Under the pieces are notes generated by a model. That model was given only the letters and a program-made list of their open reading frames with translations, was not told the origin of the DNA and ran no database searches. A stretch of DNA of 5,165 bases from CAYHZL01 sp964361075 (GTDB lineage: Bacteria; Bacteroidota; Ignavibacteria; UBA10030; UBA8401): NCBI GenBank assembly GCA_964361075.1, contig CAYHZL010000230.1:1-5165 (forward strand), in the 5' to 3' direction. Within the stretch, counting starts at the first letter, position 1, and every line of letters begins with the position of its first letter. Below are positions 1 to 5,056 of this stretch, piece by piece. Made by a program: the position numbers and the translations under genes.

Positions 1-47
1 CTTTTTAATCGGGACGGGGGATTCGTTTTTTTGGAAATACTGAAATT

Positions 48-90
48 ATGCCGAAACAAGTTCCAAAGGGATCACTTTGTGATTCGGCAT
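48..90. repeat. Interrupted palindrome upstream of the OmpA-like gene
   Basis: The arms ATGCCGAA (48-55) and TTCGGCAT (83-90) are perfect reverse complements separated by 27 nt. Inside the loop lies a second perfect palindrome, ATCAC-TTT-GTGAT (71-83), which shares its last base with the outer right arm, so the two stems compete slightly. CAAAG (64-68) can also pair with CTTTG (75-79). No T-run follows the outer arm directly, so a plain intrinsic terminator is not obvious. It resembles interspersed palindromic elements common between genes in Bacteroidota-like genomes, but that likeness is from general familiarity. It could also end transcription of an upstream gene outside the window. Confidence 0.5.
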
Positions 91-177
91 GACATTTCTC
101 TTTAAATTAAGACATGACGGTAATTTCTCTCAGCTTGCGTTTCGCCTGCGGTGTAAGTATTTTATGTGTGAATTTTA

Positions 178-207
178 TTGGGTGTCATTCTCGTTGTGCA
201 TTATAAA
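178..207 (+). promoter_or_regulatory. Possible promoter of the OmpA-like gene
   Basis: A TTGGGT hexamer (178-183) and a TATAAA hexamer (202-207) are separated by 18 nt, a sigma70-like layout, with the start codon about 50 nt further on. Only the first three bases of the -35 hexamer match the consensus well. If the host is Bacteroidota-like its primary sigma factor prefers a different consensus, so this is a weak call. It is the best candidate in the leader. Confidence 0.25.
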
Positions 208-258
208 TAGAGAGATGACACGTTATTTTTTTAAAGTATCATCTGAAAGGCATACATC

Positions 259-1182
259 ATGAAAAATATTTTTTTTGCATTCATACTATTTGCTTCTGCT
301 GCCATACTTTCTTCCTGCGTTACGTTAGGAAAGTATGAAGAACTTGAAGCAAAAAAGAATCATACCATTGATTCGTTGCAAAATGTTGTCAATCAATTAA
401 GCGCAACAGTTGCCTCGATGAAAACCAATATTTCCGGTTTAAAAGCAGACAGCACACGATTAGACTCTTCGCTTTCTGCAACAATAAATGAACGCAACAA
501 TAAAGTTGTTGAACTTGAGCAACGAATTGCTGCGCTCAATAATGATCTAACCAATCTCACCCAAAATTACGAACAATCGAAATCCAAAAACTCTGCTGAA
601 TTAAAAAAACTGCTCTCTAATTTGGAGGTGCTGCAAAAAGATGTGTATGTGCGCGAAGCACGCATCCGCGAAGTTGAACAAAAACTTGCCCTTCGCGATT
701 CAACATTGAATTCTCTAAAAGCCAAATTGAATGATGCGCTGCTCGGTTTCAAAGATATCGGACTCTCAATCAATATTATCAACGGCAGATTGTATGTATC
801 ACTGTCTAATCAACTGCTGTTCAAAACCGGAAAAACTGATATTGATGTGAAAGGAAAATCTGCACTGAAAGAACTTGCACAGGTACTCAACACACAAAAA
901 GACATCAACATTCTTGTTGAAGGACATACCGACGATGCAAAAGTTATTGACCTCGGTTCAATAAAAGATAATTGGGATTTGAGTGTGCTGCGTGCAACGG
1001 AAGTTGTTCGCTATTTAACCGAAGATGATAAAGTTGATGCAAAGCGTGTCACCGCATCCGGACGTGGAGAATATTTTCCTCTTGATCCTGCCAATACAAA
1101 AGAAGCGCGCGCTAAAAATCGCCGCACTGAAATTATTCTTATTCCAAAACTTGGTGAGCTTTTTGAAATTATTGGAAAGTAA
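259..1182 (+). CDS. OmpA-family lipoprotein with coiled-coil stalk
   Basis: Predicted cell-envelope lipoprotein that anchors a membrane to peptidoglycan. Residues 1-20 form a lipoprotein signal peptide: Lys2, a hydrophobic core, then the lipobox Leu17-Ser-Ser-Cys20. The residues after Cys20 are Val-Thr, so there is no Asp at +2; by the E. coli rule this suggests the outer membrane. Residues ~25-160 are rich in Glu, Lys, Asn, Leu and Ser in a heptad-like pattern and probably form a long coiled coil. Residues ~180-297 are an OmpA C-terminal domain: EGHTD (221-225), NWDLS with Arg245 (238-245) and NRRTE (287-291). Asp225 and Arg245 correspond to the pair that holds diaminopimelate in known OmpA domains. 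The ATG is preceded by AAAGG with an 8-nt spacer, which supports this start. There is no beta-barrel domain, so it is not a classical OmpA porin. The length of 307 aa fits coiled-coil/OmpA lipoproteins. The domain call is firm; the exact role is unknown. Confidence 0.92.
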   Translation: MKNIFFAFILFASAAILSSCVTLGKYEELEAKKNHTIDSLQNVVNQLSATVASMKTNISGLKADSTRLDSSLSATINERNNKVVELEQRIAALNNDLTNLTQNYEQSKSKNSAELKKLLSNLEVLQKDVYVREARIREVEQKLALRDSTLNSLKAKLNDALLGFKDIGLSINIINGRLYVSLSNQLLFKTGKTDIDVKGKSALKELAQVLNTQKDINILVEGHTDDAKVIDLGSIKDNWDLSVLRATEVVRYLTEDDKVDAKRVTASGRGEYFPLDPANTKEARAKNRRTEIILIPKLGELFEIIGK

Positions 1183-1215
1183 TTCTGTGTCTACCGCGGC
1201 TTGGTGGTACAGAAT

Positions 1216-2556
1216 ATGAAAACATCTTCCACCCTCACCCGCGGACTCGGACTCCGAGAAGCTACTGCACTCAACATGATTGACATGGTCGGCATCGGAC
1301 CGTTTGTCGTACTGCCGCTCGTCATTCAAACATTCGGTAACATGCAATTTATTTTTGCGTGGGTTGCCGGCGCGGTGCTTGCTCTCTTAGACGGATTTAT
1401 CTGGGCGGAACTTGGCGCATCAATGCCGGCTGCAGGCGGCAGCTACACGTTTCTTCGCGAAGCATACGGTGCGCGCAAATGGGGAAAGCTGATGTCGTTC
1501 CTCTTCATTTGGCAAACCATGATTCAAGCGCCGCTTGTTGTCGCTTCCGGCTCAATCGGATTTGCGCAGTATCTCTCGTATATTTTTCCTCTCACCACAC
1601 TCACACAAAAAATTGCATCAGGAAGTTTGGTCCTCGTTCTTGTTGCGCTGTTGTACAGAAAAATTACCGACGTCGGAAAAATTTCTGTGTTGTTGTGGAT
1701 TGGCGTACTCGGAACGCTTGCATGGTTTATCATCGGCGGGCTTTCGCATTTCGATTCGAGAATTGCCTTTGCATCCTCGAACACTGAATGGAATTTTTCG
1801 TGGGCATTTTTTCTTGCACTCGGACAGGGAACTGTGCAAACAATTTATACCTATCTCGGTTATTACAACGTGTGCCATCTCGGCGGAGAAATTAAAGAAC
1901 CGGAAAAAAATATTCCGCGTAGTATTTTTATTTCGATTGCCGGCATCGCCGTGCTCTATTTGCTGATGCAGTTCGCCGTTGTCGGTGTTATCCCTCTCAG
2001 CGAAGCACAACATTCTCCCTTCATCGTCAGCACGTTGATTGAAAAAATTTACGGACACACTGCTGCTGTGTTTGCGACATCGCTTATATTGTGGATTGCC
2101 TTTGCGTCGCTCTTCGCTGTCATACTCGGTTATTCGCGCGTCCCGTACGCCGCCGCTATTGACGGAAATTTTTTTTCTGTGATGGGCAAAGTGCATCCGA
2201 CAAAAAACTTTCCGCACGTGTCGTTGCTCGCGCTCGGTGCAACGGCATTTGTCTTCAGTCTTCTCTTTCGTTTATCGGAAGTCATTCGCGCTATTCTTGC
2301 AATGAGAATTCTCGTTCAATTTATCGGCGGTGCAATTGGTGTGATGGTGTTACGAAAGCGGCTCGGCTCAGAACATTTGCCGTACAAAATGTGGCTCTAT
2401 CCGCTCCCTGCTCTTGCAGCAATTGTTGCATGGCTTTCTATTTTATTTTCTACCGGATTAAATTTTGCGCTCGGCGGAATACTTGTTATTGCTGTCGGTG
2501 TAGTTGTTTTTCTCGCTCGCGCAAAAGGAAAAAAAGAATGGCCGTTTGAGTTGTAG
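1216..2556 (+). CDS. APC-superfamily amino acid permease
   Basis: Inner-membrane secondary transporter, probably for an amino acid or a related amine; the substrate cannot be read from the sequence. The protein has 446 aa and about twelve hydrophobic segments (roughly 23-45, 46-66, 92-120, 135-148, 156-178, 195-218, 236-260, 280-308, 335-352, 359-380, 396-413, 416-434), the usual APC layout and length. Family landmarks are visible: the Gly-Ile-Gly break in helix 1 (MVGIGPF, 24-30), PAAGGSYTFLREAYG after helix 2 (71-85), GGEIKEPEKNIPRS before helix 7 (223-236), and SRVPYAAAIDGNFF after helix 8 (307-320). ATG 1216 is preferred over the in-frame TTG at 1201 because GGTGG (1203-1207) lies 8 nt upstream of it. 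The gene starts 33 bp after the OmpA-like gene and may share its transcript. Downstream (2557-2619) it faces a minus-strand gene convergently, and I see no strong terminator hairpin in that gap. Confidence 0.93.
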   Translation: MKTSSTLTRGLGLREATALNMIDMVGIGPFVVLPLVIQTFGNMQFIFAWVAGAVLALLDGFIWAELGASMPAAGGSYTFLREAYGARKWGKLMSFLFIWQTMIQAPLVVASGSIGFAQYLSYIFPLTTLTQKIASGSLVLVLVALLYRKITDVGKISVLLWIGVLGTLAWFIIGGLSHFDSRIAFASSNTEWNFSWAFFLALGQGTVQTIYTYLGYYNVCHLGGEIKEPEKNIPRSIFISIAGIAVLYLLMQFAVVGVIPLSEAQHSPFIVSTLIEKIYGHTAAVFATSLILWIAFASLFAVILGYSRVPYAAAIDGNFFSVMGKVHPTKNFPHVSLLALGATAFVFSLLFRLSEVIRAILAMRILVQFIGGAIGVMVLRKRLGSEHLPYKMWLYPLPALAAIVAWLSILFSTGLNFALGGILVIAVGVVVFLARAKGKKEWPFEL

Positions 2557-2619
2557 GGGCGTTATTCAAAGAAAGAGAAGCAATGGTGTAATGGAATTTT
2601 TTTGAAATGGTATGGTTTT

Positions 2620-2991
2620 TTATTTACACGTTTCCCATATCATCTGCATTACTCCATCAAGATTTGTTTTCACTTCCCGATTGCGAAAACGCAATATCGT
2701 AATTCCTTGCTCACGTAAATATTCATCTCGTGCTGCATCATATTCCTTCGCATCATTTTCATAGTGCTGGTCTCCATCTAATTCTATGGCAAGTTTTTTT
2801 GCGAGATAAAAGAAATCCAAAATATATGGACCAAAAGGAACTTGCTTCCGAAACTGAATATCGAATGATTTATTCCGTAAATGCGACCACAATATTTTTT
2901 CTTCCGGTGTCATACGCTTGCGTAACGCACGTGCTTTTGCAATGGTAGATTTTGAAGTGTGGAGAAAGAATTTGTGATTGTTTTGTTTCAT
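2620..2991 (-). CDS. DUF559 (Vsr-like) endonuclease, copy 1
   Basis: Small stand-alone protein of 123 aa of the DUF559 family, related to the Vsr very-short-patch-repair nucleases and the PD-(D/E)XK fold. The typical order of elements is present: ARALRKRMTPEEKILWSHLRN (19-39), FRKQVPFGPYILDFF (47-61), the acidic core AIELDGDQHY (68-77), and ILRFRNREV near the end (99-107). Likely catalytic residues are Asp59, Glu70, Asp72 and His76 (inferred from the family). The length is normal and nothing is broken, so it could be active. The start codon is preceded by only a weak AGAG, and about 22 nt upstream lies the GC-rich palindromic element. It differs from copy 2 in only two residues (Met116 versus Val; last residue Lys versus Arg) and ends in TAA. 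Members of this family are often called endonuclease-domain proteins without a known biological role. I infer a part in spreading the repeat, which is untested. Confidence 0.88.
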   Translation of the reverse strand: MKQNNHKFFLHTSKSTIAKARALRKRMTPEEKILWSHLRNKSFDIQFRKQVPFGPYILDFFYLAKKLAIELDGDQHYENDAKEYDAARDEYLREQGITILRFRNREVKTNLDGVMQMIWETCK

Positions 2992-3013
2992 AGACTACTC
3001 TTTTAACAACCGA

Positions 3014-3032
3014 CCCCACCCTAACCCTCCCC
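3014..3032 (-). other. Putative G-quadruplex motif upstream of DUF559 copy 1
   Basis: On the minus (coding) strand this reads GGGGAGGGTTAGGGTGGGG: four runs of at least three G with loops of 1, 3 and 1 nt. This satisfies the usual G-quadruplex pattern and contains the telomere-like TTAGGG. It ends 22 nt before the DUF559 start codon, so it would be in the transcript leader. Its first two G-runs are also one arm of the adjacent hairpin (3025-3045), so the two structures should exclude each other. Folding is predicted from the pattern only. Confidence 0.5.
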
Positions 3033-3075
3033 TTTCAGGGGAGGGAATGCGAACTCTCCCCCTGAAAGGGGGAGA
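3025..3075. repeat. Inverted pair of GC-rich palindromes, copy 1
   Basis: There are two perfect 8-bp hairpins. The first is CCCTCCCC-TTTCA-GGGGAGGG (3025-3045). The second is TCTCCCCC-TGAAA-GGGGGAGA (3055-3075). Their loops, TTTCA and TGAAA, are reverse complements, and the arms are similar, so the two form a head-to-head pair joined by a 9-nt linker. This is the layout of REP/BIME elements. The arms are far more GC-rich than the neighbouring genes. Confidence 0.75.
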
Positions 3076-3094
3076 ATACAAGAGGGGGTCGTTT

Positions 3095-3223
3095 CTAATT
3101 TCCCTCCACCATTTGTATTTCTTCTTCCGTCAATCCGTAAATCTCATACACCATTTCATCTATTTGCTCTTCCAAATCGCCGGTATCGGCTTCGGGTGAT
3201 TTTTGTTTTTTTTTGATTATTTG
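3095..3223 (-). pseudogene. C-terminal remnant of a type IIG restriction-modification enzyme
   Basis: The minus strand from 3223 to the TAG at 3095-3097 encodes 42 codons ending in EEQIDEMVYEIYGLTEEEIQ followed by MVEGN. An acidic helix with 'ID-x-MVY-x-LYGLT-x-EEI' is typical of the very end of Eco57I/TaqI-like type IIG enzymes and PglX-type methylases (family knowledge). The tail has no start codon in a sensible place, and its reading frame begins directly after the stop of DUF559 copy 2. It is therefore a severed end, most simply of the same gene whose N-terminal part lies at 3740-5041. The central methyltransferase and target-recognition region between the two parts is missing. It could instead derive from a different type IIG gene, but the shared strand, frame and order argue for one gene. 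Confidence 0.75.
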
Positions 3224-3595
3224 CTATCTGCACGTTTCCCATATCACCTGCATTACTCCATCAAGATTTGTTTTCACTTCCCGATTGCGAAAACGCAATA
3301 TCGTAATTCCTTGCTCACGTAAATATTCATCTCGTGCTGCATCATATTCCTTCGCATCATTTTCATAGTGCTGGTCTCCATCTAATTCTATGGCAAGTTT
3401 TTTTGCGAGATAAAAGAAATCCAAAATATATGGACCAAAAGGAACTTGCTTCCGAAACTGAATATCGAATGATTTATTCCGTAAATGCGACCACAATATT
3501 TTTTCTTCCGGTGTCATACGCTTGCGTAACGCACGTGCTTTTGCAATGGTAGATTTTGAAGTGTGGAGAAAGAATTTGTGATTGTTTTGTTTCAT
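3224..3595 (-). CDS. DUF559 (Vsr-like) endonuclease, copy 2
   Basis: Protein of 123 aa, identical to copy 1 except Val116 for Met and a final Arg for Lys. The same core is present: ILDFF with Asp59, then IELDGDQHY with Glu70, Asp72 and His76. It ends in TAG instead of TAA. This copy lies between the two severed parts of the type IIG gene. Its ATG comes three bases after the TAG that closes the N-terminal fragment. It is in the same reading frame as that fragment and as the C-terminal remnant, so all three pieces form one frame separated only by two TAG codons. Translation could be coupled to the upstream fragment because stop and start almost touch. It has no strong ribosome binding site of its own (AGAG only). 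Nuclease activity is predicted from family motifs; the biological role is unknown. Confidence 0.88.
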   Translation of the reverse strand: MKQNNHKFFLHTSKSTIAKARALRKRMTPEEKILWSHLRNKSFDIQFRKQVPFGPYILDFFYLAKKLAIELDGDQHYENDAKEYDAARDEYLREQGITILRFRNREVKTNLDGVMQVIWETCR

Positions 3596-3598
3596 AGA

Positions 3599-5041
3599 CT
3601 ACTCTTTTAACAACCGACCCCACCCTAACCCTCCCCTTTCAGGGGAGGGAATGCGAACTCTCCCCCTGAAAGGGGGAGATGTCCGAAGGACAGAGGGGGT
3701 CGTTTCACTTTCAGAGGAAGATGTCCGAAGAACAGAGGGGGTTTCATACAACAATTTTCCAAGCGTATTATCTACAATGTAATTGACGATGTATTGCGGA
3801 GTGTAATACACGTCGCCCGCTTTGCGCACTTCCGGTTTTTCTTCTACTCGAACAGTCTTTGCCGTAAGATGAATCGTTTTACCGAGAAACTTTTCGTAAA
3901 TGCTTCCGAGAATTTCTACACCGATTTCGTTGAAGTGATACGGCGAGAAAGGATAATTCAATCCCTGTAAAATTTTTATCAACACGCCGTCGCTGATTTC
4001 CAACTGCTCAGATTCGTGAGGAGAAAATAACAATCCATTATATAACGACCGACGTTGTTGAAATAATTGCGTGAGAAGAGAATAGAGCGAAACACCGGGG
4101 CGGCTTTGGTGCATTTGCAAAACGGCGAGCAATGTGTTCTCAACTTCAATTTCTCGGTCTTCGCACACACGGAAAAAAACTATGCGGTCAAGAATGCGCT
4201 GCACACATTCGTTCAGCGTGTAGTCGTTCAGTAGTTTTTTATTCTTCGGATGTTTGGCAATATCGCGCGCAAGTTCTTCGCGCCATTTGGAAAGGTCTTC
4301 AAGAAATACTTTATCGAGAGCAAAGTCTCCCGTTTTCTTTTGAAGAAGTTTTCGTGTTAACGTATCGAGCGAACCACCTTCAACCGCTTCGCGTGAAAAA
4401 TAATCGTAGAGTGTATCAAACTGATCAAGATATTGTGTATAACGAAGATCGAGTTCTTTAATAACACCGAGTTTCGGTTTTTCGTAGAGCGGTTTATGTG
4501 TGCAATCGAATACGCGAAACTCTTCAAAATCCGTAAGAATGGAAACCGGCACACGACCTGAAAAGCCGTACCGCTTTACCTGAAAAATGGAATCCTGACT
4601 TTTGGAAAGATCTACGAACGGCTTTTTTGCTTCAACGAAAAATTTTGTCTGCCCTTTAATGCGAAAACGATAATCAGGTTTTTTAATCGCTTCTTTCGCA
4701 CTGGACTTGTAGGCATCTTCGGCGATGTAATCCAAAATGGAAGAATACTCTTTATATTTTTCGGCAAGTGTCTCTTTCTTTTCGAAAAGAACCGTTTGTT
4801 CTTTTACTTCTTTCCCGATATTTGTTTTTACACGACCTTCAGGAACGACTTCTTGTAAATAGAGCGGTCTCATTAAACGATTGTGCACATCCCAACCAAA
4901 CGCTTCAAACATCGGATCGATCAACTGATTACGTGCCTGTGTTTCGTTGAATGATTGAGATTTAAATTGATGAATATTCCGTTCAAAGAACAGAACAAGC
5001 TTTTCGATTTGCAATTTTGCAGTTGCACGAGTATGAACCAT
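3599..5041 (-). CDS. Truncated type IIG (Eco57I-like) restriction-modification enzyme, N-terminal nuclease part
   Basis: N-terminal half of a combined restriction endonuclease and adenine methyltransferase. Residues ~30-54 (FNETQARNQLIDPMFEAFGW, then DVHN) are the conserved start of the family. The nuclease core is Pro122-Asp123 and Glu137-Ala-Lys139 (KPDYRF, FFVEAKK), a PD-(D/E)XK site, followed by QVKRYGFS (154-161) as in type I/IIG nucleases. A helical connector follows to ~390. Residues 406-432 (RKAGDVYYTPQYIVNYIVDN and onward) are the usual entry to the methyltransferase domain. The family sequence stops at about Glu433. The SAM-binding DPACGSG and catalytic NPPY motifs that should follow are absent. 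Codons 434-480 are read from the palindromic repeat (twice TPSVLRTS) and end in TAG. The length is 480 aa; intact relatives are usually around 1000 aa or more. ATG 5041 fits the family start; a GTG at 5080 with GAGG upstream would add 13 unlike residues. Without its methyltransferase a live nuclease could harm the host, so it is probably inactive or not expressed. Confidence 0.82.
   Translation of the reverse strand: MVHTRATAKLQIEKLVLFFERNIHQFKSQSFNETQARNQLIDPMFEAFGWDVHNRLMRPLYLQEVVPEGRVKTNIGKEVKEQTVLFEKKETLAEKYKEYSSILDYIAEDAYKSSAKEAIKKPDYRFRIKGQTKFFVEAKKPFVDLSKSQDSIFQVKRYGFSGRVPVSILTDFEEFRVFDCTHKPLYEKPKLGVIKELDLRYTQYLDQFDTLYDYFSREAVEGGSLDTLTRKLLQKKTGDFALDKVFLEDLSKWREELARDIAKHPKNKKLLNDYTLNECVQRILDRIVFFRVCEDREIEVENTLLAVLQMHQSRPGVSLYSLLTQLFQQRRSLYNGLLFSPHESEQLEISDGVLIKILQGLNYPFSPYHFNEIGVEILGSIYEKFLGKTIHLTAKTVRVEEKPEVRKAGDVYYTPQYIVNYIVDNTLGKLLYETPSVLRTSSSESETTPSVLRTSPPFRGRVRIPSPERGGLGWGRLLKE
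3618..3636 (-). other. Putative G-quadruplex motif upstream of DUF559 copy 2
   Basis: Identical to the motif of copy 1: four G-runs with loops of 1, 3 and 1 nt on the coding strand, 22 nt before the ATG. In this copy it is also translated, as it lies within the last codons of the truncated R-M frame (residues around GGLGWG). A translating ribosome would unfold it. That could set how much the downstream nuclease is expressed, though this is inference. Confidence 0.5.
3629..3679. repeat. Inverted pair of GC-rich palindromes, copy 2
   Basis: Same sequence as copy 1: hairpins at 3629-3649 (loop TTTCA) and 3659-3679 (loop TGAAA), oriented head to head. In this copy the pair is followed by a third small hairpin, TGTCC-GAA-GGACA (3680-3692), which copy 1 lacks. 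Here the repeat is read as protein by the truncated R-M gene without any stop until 3601. Confidence 0.75.
3677..3742. repeat. Tandem 24-bp outer arm of the repeat (42-bp period)
   Basis: AGATGTCCGAAGGACAGAGGGGGT (3677-3700) recurs at 3719-3742 with one change (G to A, 3689 versus 3731). The offset is 42 bp, which is 14 codons, so on the minus strand it gives TPSVLRTS twice in the same frame. The change breaks one base pair of the TGTCC/GGACA stem in the outer copy. This outer copy marks the junction with the R-M coding sequence. Confidence 0.75.
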
Positions 5042-5056
5042 AACTAAAATTGTAGT

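Larger units (their letters stand above)
2620..3095 (-). mobile_element. Repeat+DUF559 unit, copy 1 (candidate mobile unit)
   Basis: One of two near-identical units. Bases 2644-3075 are identical, without gaps, to 3248-3679, a 432-bp block at a 604-bp offset. The homology continues to the DUF559 stop codon at 2620 with only four substitutions (2620, 2624, 2626, 2643), all transitions. On the other side the copies differ over a short arm and then share AGAGGGGGTCGTTTC (3081-3095 here). In this copy the arm is shortened to ATACA, against a fuller hairpin arm in copy 2. The unit consists of a palindrome pair followed by the nuclease gene. It begins exactly at the last base of the type IIG tail's stop codon, so it lies directly behind that gene remnant. 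That it moves as a unit is inferred from the two copies in different surroundings. Confidence 0.6.
3224..3706 (-). mobile_element. Repeat+DUF559 unit, copy 2, inside the broken type IIG gene
   Basis: This is the second copy of the unit, with the 432-bp identical block at 3248-3679. It keeps a longer outer arm than copy 1: TGTCC-GAA-GGACA (3680-3692), a small perfect hairpin, then AGAGGGGGTCGTTTC (3692-3706). Outside this, a degenerate repeat of the same arm continues to 3742, where the R-M coding sequence resumes. It stands where several hundred residues of methyltransferase and recognition domain would be expected. Insertion with deletion, or recombination between two earlier insertions, could both give this layout. 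A false join in assembly across the repeats is a third explanation. Confidence 0.6.

Noticed and set aside
1359..2217. Several frames of 86-199 codons inside the permease gene on both strands
   Set aside because: They are shadows of the permease. Their translations are Cys/Arg/His-rich and lack domain features, while the permease frame has clear APC motifs.
2557..2619. Intrinsic terminator between the permease and DUF559 copy 1
   Set aside because: T-rich stretches are present, but I found no convincing GC-rich stem before them on either strand.
2978..3199. Plus-strand open frames through the repeats (RPHPNPPLSGEG..., also 3582-3782)
   Set aside because: These read the palindromic repeat in the antisense direction. 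They have no ribosome binding site and no conservation beyond the repeat, and they overlap the DUF559 starts. Such PNPPLSGEG-type peptides are a by-product of the repeat.
2730..3552. Two identical 72-codon plus-strand frames antisense to the DUF559 genes, considered as a possible antitoxin partner
   Set aside because: They are exact antisense shadows, duplicated only because the DUF559 unit is duplicated. No start signals precede them.
3224..3742. A split-intein or intron arrangement, in which a Vsr-like nuclease separates two halves of a gene ('fractured gene')
   Set aside because: The order nuclease-part / Vsr-like ORF / tail is reminiscent of it. However, the junctions show no intein N-terminal Cys/Ser block and no C-terminal His-Asn with Cys/Ser/Thr. 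The host gene also lacks several hundred residues and is not merely split. I saw no group I or II intron core in the flanks.
2620..3742. CRISPR array or diversity-generating retroelement
   Set aside because: There are only two long copies with a gene inside, so no short repeats with equal spacers. The differences between copies are transitions at one edge, not adenine-targeted changes, and no reverse transcriptase is present.
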